A stretch of 34,771 nucleotides of DNA from Candidatus Kapaibacterium sp. (GCA_030833725.1 JAURGP010000021.1:1-34771); one strand, 5' to 3'. Counted from the first letter of the stretch, positions 16,448-27,871 are shown. Made by a program: numbers and translations. The notes: generated by a model not told the origin, from the sequence alone.

Positions 16448-19351
16448 GTGTCTGAGCACTCTTCAGTACCTCCACTCCTTGACGCAGATCCGTGTGTGAT
16501 TGCGTCCATCGACGGCGAGCACGTTCATCTGATCAGTTCTCGTCGCGGCACGGTGGTTGTTTCAGCCGCGCAACTTGGACATCGCCCTTCGTCGCCCCTC
16601 TGGGAAGGGGCTTCGGTCATGCTGGTCACACTACGTCATCGCGACGTGTCCGACGACATACACATTCCCATACTGGAGCCCGATTACCTGACGGACGTAA
16701 CGGAGATTGCCGACGCGTGGCTCCCAGGAAGTAGCAGTGCCGAAACCATCCTATTCAATCGCTTGCGGTCGCGCACCACGTCCATGGCAATGGCTCGTGG
16801 GAGTCTGTTGAACAACGTATTTGATCTGGCCGTTGTTGACGCTCTTGTTGATCACGAGGCGTCCGATGATGAACTGATTGCGCGCGCACTACAAGCAAAC
16901 CTGCTGCCATGGGCTGCCTTTGCCCATCGCGGAGTCGAGCTCGAGAAGGCACTCTCGGAGTTGCTGCCGGTGGTGGTCTCCATGCGTCGGCAGCTGCGAG
17001 CATGGCTTACACCAACGGTATCGGACTCGACTCATCCAGTACGTCTGCGCGTAGAGCCCCATGCTATCTCACCGGTTCTCGGCCTAGCCGGGCGGTTTGA
17101 TATTCTCCTTGAATCGGATCGTCGTACAACGCTTGTTGAATTGAAGAGCGGCACTCCCCCACGGCGAGGAGGACGTCCGAGTCACATTGCTCAGTTGAGC
17201 TGTTACGCAGCTCTGCATCTTGCCGTCGAGGGACGATGGCCCGATGATGTCCTGCTCTGGTATGCTGCACATCCTGAGCCCGATATGGCACTGCGCCCGG
17301 TGACAGCCGACGAGATCCTGCGCACCGTACACAGCTTGCTACAGCTCAGAAATGCTACAGTGAGCATGGACCATGCTCTTGCACAACGAACCTTTGGTGC
17401 ACTTCGCAACATCGGACCCTCCATGCCGGGCGTCAGCGATTTTGCGCAAGATGCCGCCGAGCGATTTCAGGATGCCTATGCCGCAGCCGATCCGGTGGTT
17501 CGCACAGCGAGTCAGGGGTGGTTATCGATGCTTCACCGAGAGCGGTGGGTGCAGCGTCTGGGTACGACGGAGTCCGCTCCGCGTTCTGTGCGTGCCCGGG
17601 CAGATCTCTGGCGTGAGTCGCTGGAAACGAAACGCAACGACCCGTCCTGTATCACCGATCTGGTGATCGACGTTGAAGCATCGAACTTCGAACGGATGCA
17701 CTTGAGCTTCCGGAGAGATCAGCCGATCGAACACACCTCGCTACGCCACGGCGATTTGGTGATCCTGCACCAACAGCGCTCTACACAGCCCAACGGCCGG
17801 TTCATCATCAAGGCAACAGTCGAGGCACTACACGAATCGTCCGTGCGGTTGTCACTCCGCAACAAGCAGATCGATCAGCACGATCTGCTCACGGGCTCGT
17901 GGATCATCGAAGTGGATCTGTCGGACAAGTCGATTCGCGATGCAATGCCAGGAGCCGTCGCTCTCCTGGCGATGAGCGCACGGCGACAGAACCTCCTGCT
18001 TGGCCGAACACCGGCTCCGATACCACCGGAGGTGGTCCAGCCCCCTACCCCTGCGGCAGTCACCGAAGCTACACCGGTACAAGTGCGCGTGATTCGCCAG
18101 GCACTGGCACAGCCGGAGCTATTCCTGCTACAGGGCCCCCCTGGAACGGGCAAAACGAACATCGCTCTGCGCAGTATCGTGGCCACGCTGGCAGCTAAGC
18201 CGGATGAACGTGTTCTTGTGCTGGCGTTCACCAATCGGGCCGTCAGCGAAATCTGTGCAGCACTGTCTACTGTGCTACCACATGATCAGTTCATTCGCCA
18301 CGGATCGAAGGTCGGCAGCGATGAAACACAGGATGTTGCCGCCATTCCGCATCTCGCGCGTACGCTGTCGGCACAGGACCTGGCCGAGCGTATCGCTACG
18401 GCGCGTGTTGTGGTTGCAACCATGAGCAGCATCGTAAGCTCAGCCGAAATCTTCGAGTTTGGAACGTTCACCACGGCCATCGTCGACGAGGCCTCTCAGC
18501 TCATCGAGCCGTTAGTGCTGCACATTGCGTTGCGAGTCCACCGGCTGATCCTGATCGGCGATCACGCACAGCTACCGCCCGTTATTACGCAGCCGACGGC
18601 GCACCTTGCGGTAAACGCCCCGCTCCTGCACGATGTGGGTCTGGATCATTTGGGGCAGACCACCTTCGAGCGGCTGTTTACGATCTACCAATCCCGTGGA
18701 TGGACGGATGGCTCGGCGATGCTGGTGGAACAAGGGCGGATGCACCAGGACGTCATGACGATGCCGTCGTCCATGTTTTACGGCGAGCGCCTGCAACCAG
18801 TGCTGGAATGGCAGCGCAGTAGCGAGCCCCTTCCATGGCACGATATGCTTCCACACCGGGCCATCTTCATTCCTGTGAGGGCTAACAGATCCGAGCACCA
18901 GCACACCCTAGAAGTAGCCACCATCACATGGCTCCTGGGTTCCATGTTTCCCGAGGAGAGCAGCGAGAGCTTGAGCGTGGGTGTGATCACGCCATTCCGT
19001 CTGCAGAATCATGCGATGCTACTGGCGGTGTCGGGATTGGCTCAGCGTGTGAGCTCCACGATTACCATCGATACGGTTGAACGGTTTCAAGGCAGTCAGC
19101 GTGACGTGATCATCTACGGCACGGCTGTTGCCACTAGCACCGATCTACGAACCATCACTTCCGAAACTCGTGTGGATGGTCGTGTGGTGGATCGTAAGCT
19201 GAACGTTGCCTGTACACGGGCGCGACAGCAGTTCATCATGCTTGGACACCCGGAGATCCTCTCCCAGAGCGAGTCCTATGCCGAGGCATTACGTCAGCTT
19301 CCATGGGTACACCTGCAGGATCGCATAGATTTGCCGTATGGCAGGTCATAG
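16448..19351 (+). CDS. Dna2-like RecB-nuclease/superfamily 1 helicase fusion
   Basis: 967-residue protein joining a PD-(D/E)XK nuclease to an SF1B (UPF1/Dna2-type) helicase. The nuclease part is at about 205-255: GRFDILLES supplies the Asp, LVELKSG the E-x-K, and QLSCY the conserved Q-x3-Y. Helicase motifs follow: GPPGTGKT near 562-570 (Walker A), LAFTNRAV (Ia), VDEASQ near 679 (Walker B), GDHAQLPPV near 703 (III), VERFQGSQRDV near 875 (V) and NVACTRARQQF near 918 (VI). Unlike eukaryotic Dna2 and Cas4, I see no cysteine cluster flanking the nuclease, so an iron-sulfur cluster is unlikely. The start is GTG 16448, without a strong ribosome-binding site. It sits between recJ and yebC-ruvC, which suggests a role in recombination or end processing. 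The exact role is unknown. Confidence 0.85.
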   Translation: MSEHSSVPPLLDADPCVIASIDGEHVHLISSRRGTVVVSAAQLGHRPSSPLWEGASVMLVTLRHRDVSDDIHIPILEPDYLTDVTEIADAWLPGSSSAETILFNRLRSRTTSMAMARGSLLNNVFDLAVVDALVDHEASDDELIARALQANLLPWAAFAHRGVELEKALSELLPVVVSMRRQLRAWLTPTVSDSTHPVRLRVEPHAISPVLGLAGRFDILLESDRRTTLVELKSGTPPRRGGRPSHIAQLSCYAALHLAVEGRWPDDVLLWYAAHPEPDMALRPVTADEILRTVHSLLQLRNATVSMDHALAQRTFGALRNIGPSMPGVSDFAQDAAERFQDAYAAADPVVRTASQGWLSMLHRERWVQRLGTTESAPRSVRARADLWRESLETKRNDPSCITDLVIDVEASNFERMHLSFRRDQPIEHTSLRHGDLVILHQQRSTQPNGRFIIKATVEALHESSVRLSLRNKQIDQHDLLTGSWIIEVDLSDKSIRDAMPGAVALLAMSARRQNLLLGRTPAPIPPEVVQPPTPAAVTEATPVQVRVIRQALAQPELFLLQGPPGTGKTNIALRSIVATLAAKPDERVLVLAFTNRAVSEICAALSTVLPHDQFIRHGSKVGSDETQDVAAIPHLARTLSAQDLAERIATARVVVATMSSIVSSAEIFEFGTFTTAIVDEASQLIEPLVLHIALRVHRLILIGDHAQLPPVITQPTAHLAVNAPLLHDVGLDHLGQTTFERLFTIYQSRGWTDGSAMLVEQGRMHQDVMTMPSSMFYGERLQPVLEWQRSSEPLPWHDMLPHRAIFIPVRANRSEHQHTLEVATITWLLGSMFPEESSESLSVGVITPFRLQNHAMLLAVSGLAQRVSSTITIDTVERFQGSQRDVIIYGTAVATSTDLRTITSETRVDGRVVDRKLNVACTRARQQFIMLGHPEILSQSESYAEALRQLPWVHLQDRIDLPYGRS

Positions 19352-20081
19352 CAAATGGGCGAACATCAAGCATCGCAAAGCCGTTGTTGATGCACGACGC
19401 GGAAAACTCTTTACGCGCATCTCACGCGAGATCATCGTAGCCGCACGACTGGGAGGTGCCGACACCGAGGCAAATCCGCGGTTGCGGATGGCAATCGCCA
19501 ATGCACGTGCCGTATCGATGCCATTAGACAACATCAAGCGAGCCATCCAACGTGGCACGGGTGAGATTGAAGGGGCTACCTACGAAGATGTGACCTTCGA
19601 GGGATACGGACCGGGAGGCGTAGCGATGATCGTGGAGTGTACCACCGAGAATCGTAATCGCACCATTGCCGACGTACGGTCAGCCTTCTCCAAGAATGGC
19701 GGTAATCTGGGTGAATCCAATTCAGTAGCCTGGAGCTTAACTCGTCAGGGTCTGCTGCGTATCGATACGGAACGGTCTGAAGAGGACATGCTAGAACTGG
19801 CACTCGATGTTGGTGCCGACCACGTGGAGATGATTAACGACGGAGCCGTGCTCACCTGTGCACCGGACGTGTTAGGTACAGCGGCACGCTCGCTGGAACA
19901 GGCTGGCGTCACGATTGCCGAACAGCGCATGGTGTATGAACCACAACAGAGAATTGCCGTCACTGATCCGGCGCTAGCGAAGAAGCTGCTGAAACTCTTG
20001 GATACCTTCGATGATCTGGACGATGTGCAGCAGGTCTACAATAATGCCGAGATTTCCGACGACGTGGCGGACCAACTGTGA
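19338..20081 (+). CDS. yebC: YebC/PmpR-family protein (TACO1-like)
   Basis: Conserved 247-aa protein of the YebC family, described as a transcriptional regulator and more recently as a factor helping ribosomes through difficult proline-rich stretches. It starts with the hallmark AGHSKWANIKHRKAVVDARRG and contains the central EGYGPGGVAMIVECTTENRN stretch and FSKNGGNLGESNSVAW. The ATG at 19338 lies inside the end of the helicase gene (14-base overlap), which implies translational coupling. It precedes ruvC by 7 bases, the classic yebC-ruvC arrangement. Confidence 0.96.
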   Translation: MAGHSKWANIKHRKAVVDARRGKLFTRISREIIVAARLGGADTEANPRLRMAIANARAVSMPLDNIKRAIQRGTGEIEGATYEDVTFEGYGPGGVAMIVECTTENRNRTIADVRSAFSKNGGNLGESNSVAWSLTRQGLLRIDTERSEEDMLELALDVGADHVEMINDGAVLTCAPDVLGTAARSLEQAGVTIAEQRMVYEPQQRIAVTDPALAKKLLKLLDTFDDLDDVQQVYNNAEISDDVADQL

Positions 20082-20088
20082 GCATCAC

Positions 20089-20637
20089 ATGAGAATCATC
20101 GGTATCGACCCAGGCAGTGTTGTGTGTGGCTATGGTGTGATCGACGTTCAGGGCTCCACAATGACCGTCGTGGAGTGTGGTGTGGTGCAGGTGAAGCGTC
20201 GCAGCACCAACTTCCCCGGACGCCTGCGCGAGATCCACGATCGCCTGCACGCTGTGATCGCACGCACACAACCCGATGCCTGTGCCATGGAGCAGGTGTT
20301 CTATGCCAAGAACGTGAAGTCCATCGTCCAGTTGTCGCACGCTCGAGGCGTTGCGATGCTGGCAAGTGCGCAACACAACCTTGATCCTGTAGAATACACG
20401 CCCATGCAGGTCAAACGCTCTGTAACCGGTCGTGGAGCTGCTTCAAAAGATCAGGTGGCGCACATGGTGCAGGCTATCTTGGGCATCAGTGAAACGCCGG
20501 AGTTTCATGATACCACAGACGCCCTGGCTGTTGCGATCTGCCACGCCGTTAACGGGAAGCCACCAGAACCGATCCTCAAGCAGCGCACCAATCGCCGCAA
20601 GGCATGGGCCGACTTCGTGCGACAGCAGAAGTCCTAA
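20089..20637 (+). CDS. ruvC: Holliday junction endonuclease RuvC
   Basis: Resolves Holliday junctions together with RuvAB. RNase H-like fold with acidic catalytic residues D7 (in IGIDPGS), E68 (in CAMEQVFYAKN) and D141/D144 (in DTTDALAVAICHA). It has 182 aa from the ATG at 20089; the C-terminal extension of about 20 basic residues is slightly longer than in E. coli. It follows yebC by 7 bases. No ruvA or ruvB is in the window. Confidence 0.97.
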   Translation: MRIIGIDPGSVVCGYGVIDVQGSTMTVVECGVVQVKRRSTNFPGRLREIHDRLHAVIARTQPDACAMEQVFYAKNVKSIVQLSHARGVAMLASAQHNLDPVEYTPMQVKRSVTGRGAASKDQVAHMVQAILGISETPEFHDTTDALAVAICHAVNGKPPEPILKQRTNRRKAWADFVRQQKS

Positions 20638-22895
<2,258 letters not shown>

Positions 22896-22933
22896 ATGGT
22901 GGATCTTTCCTCACGAAACGCACGGTCACACCC

Positions 22934-23869
22934 ATGTATCAGCGTACACGCGGCTTGAGCTTCTTTCCTCCGTTCATCAAGTTCTTGATGTTCGCCAACG
23001 TAGGTGTGTTCTTCCTGCAGTCGTTTGCCGATGGCTTCACCTTTGGTGGGGTACCTCTCGGCTCGGCTATCATGGAATGGTTCGCACTCTGGCCAATCGG
23101 GGAGAATTTTTGGCCGTGGCAGTTCCTTTCCTACCAGTACCTGCACGGGGGCTTCGGTCACCTCTTCTTCAACATGTTTGCCCTGTGGATGTTCGGGATG
23201 GAGCTCGAGAACATGTGGGGCTCGAAGCGGTTTGCCGTGTACTACACGCTGGCCGGCATTGCTGCCGGCATTGTTCACCTGGTTGTGACCCCACTCTTTG
23301 GCGGCAGCGGTGCACCAACCATTGGTGCTTCGGGTTCGATTATGGGAGTTCTGCTGGCCTTTGGCATGCTGTTTCCTGACCGTCCGGTGATGATGTTCCC
23401 GATCTTTTTCCCAATTCCTGCACGGTTCTTCGTGTTGATCTATGCCGGCATCGATCTGGTGATGGGAATCTCGAATGCCAGCGACGGTGTTGCCCACTTT
23501 GCCCACCTAGGTGGTGCACTCGGAGGCTACCTGCTCCTCAAGTTGGGAGAACCCCTCTGGACATGGCTCGAGGGAACGCGTGTAGGGGGCTCGCAGTCGA
23601 GCGTATACAACGTTCAGGACGTCGAGTTCCGTGATGTGAGCGACGGTCCTACGCTCTTCTACCAGCGACCATCGGCACCGGAAACCACCACAACCACCGA
23701 GCAGCGCGCAACACCCGCTACGGAAACGTATACACGATTCGTGGTGGACGGTGAGCGCATCACCCAGGAACACATCGACGAGATCCTCGACAAGATTTCG
23801 CAGGCCGGCTACCACAGCCTCACCGAGCGAGAGAAGAACATCCTCTTCCAGGTAAGCCGACAGCTATGA
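22934..23869 (+). CDS. Rhomboid-family intramembrane serine protease with C-terminal cytosolic tail
   Basis: Six-helix rhomboid protease. The catalytic Ser133 is in GASGSIMG on helix 4, and the partner His191 is in AHLGGALGG on helix 6. The conserved L1-loop and helix 2 region HGGFGHLFFNMFALWMFG is also present. After residue 205 come a Thr/Pro-rich linker and a compact C-terminal segment (about 245-311) rich in charged residues, with TQEHIDEILDKIS and LTEREKNILFQ. That tail recurs in rhomboids of Bacteroidota-type genomes and may bind a partner (inference). It has 311 aa from the ATG at 22934; no obvious ribosome-binding site. ispG follows after 7 bases. The substrate is unknown. Confidence 0.92.
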   Translation: MYQRTRGLSFFPPFIKFLMFANVGVFFLQSFADGFTFGGVPLGSAIMEWFALWPIGENFWPWQFLSYQYLHGGFGHLFFNMFALWMFGMELENMWGSKRFAVYYTLAGIAAGIVHLVVTPLFGGSGAPTIGASGSIMGVLLAFGMLFPDRPVMMFPIFFPIPARFFVLIYAGIDLVMGISNASDGVAHFAHLGGALGGYLLLKLGEPLWTWLEGTRVGGSQSSVYNVQDVEFRDVSDGPTLFYQRPSAPETTTTTEQRATPATETYTRFVVDGERITQEHIDEILDKISQAGYHSLTEREKNILFQVSRQL

Positions 23870-23876
23870 GGAGTAT

Positions 23877-25790
23877 ATGAGGCGCACTACTGTTGACGTT
23901 CGCATAGGCGACCTCATGATGGGGTCGAACTATCCGATCCGGATCCAGTCGATGACGACCACCGATACGATGGATACGGAGGCCACGGTTGCGCAGTCGA
24001 TTCGCATGATCGAGGCCGGCTGTGAACTTGTGCGTGTGACTGCCCCTTCCCAGAGAGAGGCCTTGAATCTCGAGGCGATCCGCACGGAATTGCGAGCTCG
24101 CGGCTACACCACTCCATTAGTGGCCGACATTCACTACACGCCGAATGCGGCCGAGATCGCAGCTCGCATCGTCGAAAAGGTGCGCATCAATCCCGGCAAC
24201 TACATCGATAAGAAGAAGTTCGAGGTCGTCGAGTACGATGATGCGGCCTACAGCGCGGAGTTGGATCGCGTGCGAGATCGCTTTCTCCCCTTGCTGCACG
24301 TGTGCAAGGAGTATGGAACAGCACTCCGTATCGGCACGAACCATGGTTCTCTGAGTGACCGCATCGTGAACCGCTACGGCGACAACCCTGCCGGGATGGT
24401 AGAAAGTGCGCTGGAGTTTCTCCGTATTGCCGCAGATGAGAGCTTCCATAACATCGTGCTCTCGATGAAGTCGAGTAATCCGATCATCATGATCGAGGCC
24501 TACCGCCTCTTGGTCCAACGACTCGAATCCGAGGGCTTGCCTCCGTATCCGCTGCACCTTGGTGTTACTGAGGCCGGCGACGGAGATGATGGCCGCGTCA
24601 AGAGTGCCGTTGGTATCGGAACACTCCTCGAAGACGGGCTGGGAGATACCATTCGCGTGTCGCTCACGGAGGAACCAGAGGCCGAACTTCCGGTGGCCCG
24701 AGCTCTTGCGGCTAGGTACGACCCACACATGGGCGGCGGCACATCCGCTTCTACACGGGCTGAACCCATCAACCTGCAGTACCAGCGCCATCGCAGTGCA
24801 GCGGTCAGTGTTCTTGGTGGCGAACACCTGCCTCGCGTGCTTGCTGATCTCCGTGGCTTCGGCATCTACCAACCAGAAGATCTGGCAGGGATAGGTCACC
24901 TCTACGATGCACAGACAGACAAATGGACCATGACCGACCAGGCTGCGGAGTTTGTGCTTGTCGGTGATCAACCGCTGCCATTCATGGCTCCGTCGGGAGT
25001 CCGGCAGTTGGTGGACGCTTCCACCTGGTTAGCTGGAAACGACAAACTGTACCGCGTTCCTGTGTGGTCAGCAGAACAGCTTCTGGCAACGACGGAGGAG
25101 GAACGTCATTCCGTCCTGAACGTCATCCACGTACCGGTCTCGCAGGTCACGCCATCGTGGATCGAGCAGGTGCGCCAGCTTTCAGCCACGATCCTCTTGG
25201 TGGAAGCTGACACCGAACTGCCCTACCGCAACGTTCGGGATATGTTCCGACAGATGCGAGATGCGGGCTGTTCAATGCCGATAATCGTGGCGTCATCCTA
25301 CGCCAGCTGCGATCAGGACGAGCCACTCCTGCAGGCATGCACAGACGTGGGATCGATTCTAGCAGATGGCTACGGAGACGGTGTACTACTTCGCTGCACC
25401 GATCACACGATGGCTCCGCAGGAACGATTGGCTTGGAGCACGAAACTGTCGTTCGGCATTCTGCAGGCTACCCGACTGCGAATGACCAAAACCGAGTACA
25501 TTAGCTGTCCTTCGTGTGGCAGGACGCTCTTTGATCTGCAAGAGACAACGGCCCTCATCCGCTCGCACACGGACCACCTCAAGGGCGTGAAGATCGGCAT
25601 CATGGGATGCATTGTGAACGGTCCGGGAGAGATGGCCGACGCAGACTATGGCTACGTTGGTTCGGGACCAGGCAAGATTACGTTGTATCGTGGTCAGAGC
25701 ATCGTACAACGAGCAGTGCCCACCTCCTCCGCTGTTGATGCTTTGATCAACGTGATACGGGAAGACGGGCGCTGGATTGAACGCGGATGA
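23877..25790 (+). CDS. ispG: 4-hydroxy-3-methylbut-2-enyl-diphosphate synthase (long form)
   Basis: Iron-sulfur enzyme of the MEP isoprenoid pathway, converting MEcPP to HMBPP. The N-terminal TIM barrel has GSNYPIRIQSMTTTDT, VADIHYTP and KVRINPGNY. The C-terminal reductase-like domain carries the [4Fe-4S] ligands in SCPSCGRT and GCIVNGPGE. At 637 aa it is the long type, with an insertion of about 250 residues between the two conserved domains, found in Bacteroidota/Chlorobi, chlamydiae and plants. AGGAG precedes the ATG at 23877. It ends 15 bases from the convergent rplY gene. Confidence 0.96.
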   Translation: MRRTTVDVRIGDLMMGSNYPIRIQSMTTTDTMDTEATVAQSIRMIEAGCELVRVTAPSQREALNLEAIRTELRARGYTTPLVADIHYTPNAAEIAARIVEKVRINPGNYIDKKKFEVVEYDDAAYSAELDRVRDRFLPLLHVCKEYGTALRIGTNHGSLSDRIVNRYGDNPAGMVESALEFLRIAADESFHNIVLSMKSSNPIIMIEAYRLLVQRLESEGLPPYPLHLGVTEAGDGDDGRVKSAVGIGTLLEDGLGDTIRVSLTEEPEAELPVARALAARYDPHMGGGTSASTRAEPINLQYQRHRSAAVSVLGGEHLPRVLADLRGFGIYQPEDLAGIGHLYDAQTDKWTMTDQAAEFVLVGDQPLPFMAPSGVRQLVDASTWLAGNDKLYRVPVWSAEQLLATTEEERHSVLNVIHVPVSQVTPSWIEQVRQLSATILLVEADTELPYRNVRDMFRQMRDAGCSMPIIVASSYASCDQDEPLLQACTDVGSILADGYGDGVLLRCTDHTMAPQERLAWSTKLSFGILQATRLRMTKTEYISCPSCGRTLFDLQETTALIRSHTDHLKGVKIGIMGCIVNGPGEMADADYGYVGSGPGKITLYRGQSIVQRAVPTSSAVDALINVIREDGRWIERG

Positions 25791-25805
25791 CGGATACGAC
25801 GAGCC

Positions 25806-26375
25806 TTAGGAGGCTGATTCGCCGCTCTTGACCTTTGGAGCGTGGCAGGCAACAACGACGGCTTCTGGACGGTCCAAGAACTCCACACCTGCGAACGTAA
25901 GTTCACTGACGTGGATCGACCCGCCGATGTCAAGGTGCGAAATGTCAACGTCGATGTGCTCAGGCATCTTGGTAGGGTCGACCTTCACATGTGCCTTGTG
26001 CATCACATGCTCCAGCACACCACCACCACGAACGCCAGCGGAGTTACCGACGAGATGGAGAGGAATCTCCATCTGAAGCGACTGGCCGGCAGTAATGCCG
26101 AGCAGGTCGATGTGGAGGATGCTGTCGCTAATGGGATCGAAGGTCACATCCTTCAGAATCGCCGTCTTTGCGCCAGCACCGTCAACCTGGAGGTTAATCA
26201 CCTTGGCTTCAGCCGTGTAGACCACATCGCGCAGATCCAACGCCGGAATCGAGAAGTGGATCGGATCCTGTCCCTTGGCGTAGTAGACACCTGGAATCGT
26301 GCCATTGCGGCGAAGAGACTTGGCCTCTGCTTTTCCAGGAGTACGCTTAGTGGCCTTGATTGTAATGTCGCTCAT
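25806..26375 (-). CDS. rplY: 50S ribosomal protein L25/Ctc
   Basis: 5S rRNA-binding ribosomal protein of the long CTC type. The N-terminal L25 domain contains GTIPGVYYAKG and the TFDPISDSILHIDLLG stretch. The C-terminal TL5/CTC beta domain contains VDISHLDIGGSIHVSEL. It has 189 aa from the ATG at 26375, which is preceded by TAGGTG; the open frame also offers a GTG at 26384. It follows prs by 33 bases, the prs-ctc pairing known from Bacillus and many other bacteria. Confidence 0.95.
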   Translation of the reverse strand: MSDITIKATKRTPGKAEAKSLRRNGTIPGVYYAKGQDPIHFSIPALDLRDVVYTAEAKVINLQVDGAGAKTAILKDVTFDPISDSILHIDLLGITAGQSLQMEIPLHLVGNSAGVRGGGVLEHVMHKAHVKVDPTKMPEHIDVDISHLDIGGSIHVSELTFAGVEFLDRPEAVVVACHAPKVKSGESAS

Positions 26376-26408
26376 GATGTTCACCTACCGGTAGTAACGT
26401 TGTGACGG

Positions 26409-27371
26409 TCACCCTTCGATCTTCTCGAAGAGAGAACTAATCGACTGATTTTCATGCGTACGAACGATTGCCTCCGCAAACAGCGGCGCAACGCTAATCA
26501 CTTCAATGTTGGGATAGTGGTCCCGAAGCGGGATCGTGTCTGTCACGAACAGCTTCGAAATCGCCTCCGATGACGAAATCAACTCAACGGCCTCACCGCT
26601 GAACACAGGATGGGTACACACTCCAACAACCGATGCAGCACCACGATCCTTGATGGCCTCAGCACACTTCACGAACGTCGAACCCGTGTCGATCAGATCG
26701 TCCACAACTAAGATGTTCTTCCCTGCCACGTCTCCGATGATGTTCATGACTTCGGCAACGTTGTGCTTTGGCCTGCGTTTGTCGACCACTACCAAGTCAA
26801 CGCCGTCACCGAGCATCTTGGCATAGGTACGAGCGTTTTTCACACCCCCCACATCCGGACTTGCCACGGCAACGTTGGTCAACCCTAGCCCCTTGATCAC
26901 GTCGATGCTGATCGTAGATGCGTAGAGGTGGTCAACAGGAATATCAAAGAACCCTTGGAGCTGAGGCGTGTGCATGTCCATCGTAATCACGCGGTTAGCA
27001 CCAGCCTGTGTTAACAGATTGGCTACCAGCTTTGCCGTGATTGCCACGCGTGGCTGGTCTTTCCGATCTTGCCGTGCATATCCAAGGTACGGGATCACAG
27101 CTGTGATGCGACGTGCGGAGGCCCGCTTTGCCGCGTCGATCAGCAGTAACAATTCAAAGAGATTGTCCGAGGGAGCGTGCAGCGACTGCACGATGTAGAG
27201 ATCTACACCTCGAACGTTCTCCTCGTACTTTACCCACAGTTCACCATCACTGAAATTCCGAATCGTAACCTCTGCCAGTTCCCGGTGCGTCGCTCGAGCA
27301 ATCCGTTCGGCAATTGCGCGATTGGACCGCCCAGCTACAATTTTCACCTCAGAGTTCACGCTTGTTTCCAC
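26409..27371 (-). CDS. prs: Ribose-phosphate pyrophosphokinase (PRPP synthetase)
   Basis: Makes PRPP from ribose 5-phosphate and ATP for purine, pyrimidine, His and Trp synthesis. Class I features are FSDGELWVKYEENVRG, the catalytic flexible-loop region YLGYARQDRKDQPR, MDMHTPQLQGFFDIPVD and the PRPP loop VVDDLIDTGST. It has 320 aa if the GTG at 27371 is used; GTG codons at 27359 and 27347 are also in frame, and no strong ribosome-binding site decides between them. It lies 19 bases after tRNA-Gln on the same strand with no terminator between, so it is probably read from upstream. Confidence 0.96.
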   Translation of the reverse strand: METSVNSEVKIVAGRSNRAIAERIARATHRELAEVTIRNFSDGELWVKYEENVRGVDLYIVQSLHAPSDNLFELLLLIDAAKRASARRITAVIPYLGYARQDRKDQPRVAITAKLVANLLTQAGANRVITMDMHTPQLQGFFDIPVDHLYASTISIDVIKGLGLTNVAVASPDVGGVKNARTYAKMLGDGVDLVVVDKRRPKHNVAEVMNIIGDVAGKNILVVDDLIDTGSTFVKCAEAIKDRGAASVVGVCTHPVFSGEAVELISSSEAISKLFVTDTIPLRDHYPNIEVISVAPLFAEAIVRTHENQSISSLFEKIEG

Positions 27372-27390
27372 GTTATGGACATGTGGTTAG

Positions 27391-27462
27391 CTGGGGCGGC
27401 AGGGATCGAACCTGCGAATGCCGGAACCAAAACCCGGTGCCTTACCACTTGGCGACGCCCCA
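27391..27462 (-). tRNA. tRNA-Gln (anticodon TTG)
   Basis: 72 bases. The acceptor TGGGGCG pairs with CGCCCCA, with discriminator G. The U-starting acceptor is typical of bacterial tRNA-Gln. The D arm includes GCCAAGTGGTAAGGC. The anticodon loop TTTTGGT gives TTG (codon CAA). The T arm is GCAGG TTCGATC CCTGC. CCA is not encoded. It is embedded between rpsR (16 bases upstream) and prs (19 bases downstream). Confidence 0.96.
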
Positions 27463-27478
27463 ATGTACAGGCTACGGC

Positions 27479-27769
27479 TTATCGTGTATCCTGAGCTACG
27501 AACGGCAGTAGGGCCAGATGACGAGCGTACTTGATTGCACGCGTCAGTCGGCGTTGCTGCAGTGCCGTTACTCCCGTAATGCGACGAGGCAGGATTTTGC
27601 CCTGATCGTTCGTAAAACGGCCAAGGAACTTTGGATCCAGATAGTCAATCAAGCGCGACTGCTTCAGCGGATTGTTCCGCTTACGTGGCTGCGCCTTTTT
27701 CTGACGAAATGGCGAATTGATCGTGTTTGGGTTTTGCGACCGCATTGGTCCGCGCTGATTCATCATCAT
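27479..27769 (-). CDS. rpsR: 30S ribosomal protein S18
   Basis: Small-subunit protein that binds the platform with S6. It has 96 aa. Diagnostic stretches are [28 protein letters not shown] and [18 protein letters not shown]. An N-terminal extension rich in Asn, Pro and basic residues precedes the core. Three consecutive ATG codons (27769, 27766, 27763) could start it. The start is only 3-4 bases from an 11-bp tandem repeat that forms its entire upstream region, so translation initiation must use repeat sequence. No rpsF or rplI neighbours are seen, unlike the usual S6-S18-L9 cluster. Confidence 0.96.
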   Translation of the reverse strand: MMMNQRGPMRSQNPNTINSPFRQKKAQPRKRNNPLKQSRLIDYLDPKFLGRFTNDQGKILPRRITGVTALQQRRLTRAIKYARHLALLPFVAQDTR

Positions 27770-27772
27770 GAT

Positions 27773-27836
27773 GGTCTACTCGTGGTCTACTCGTGGTCTA
27801 CTCGTGGTCTACTCGTGGTCTACTCGTGGTCTGCTC
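27773..27836. repeat. 11-bp tandem repeat abutting the rpsR start
   Basis: Five exact copies of GGTCTACTCGT (plus strand) at 27773-27827, followed by a partial sixth copy with one change (GGTCTGCTC). On the rpsR strand the unit is ACGAGTAGACC. It occupies most of the 102-base interval between rpmE and rpsR. Eleven is not a multiple of three, so copy-number change would shift any reading frame across it. The GAG in each unit could serve as a weak Shine-Dalgarno sequence. Confidence 0.95.
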
Positions 27837-27871
27837 AAGAAAGTCAGTTACTTCTCAGCTTCCGTCTCGTC

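Noticed and set aside
24117-24971. Long minus-strand ORF (284 codons) inside ispG
   Set aside because: It lies opposite a well-conserved gene and its translation shows no domain or ordered structure.
27773-27836. CRISPR array
   Set aside because: The units are 11 bases and contiguous with no spacers; no cas genes are present.
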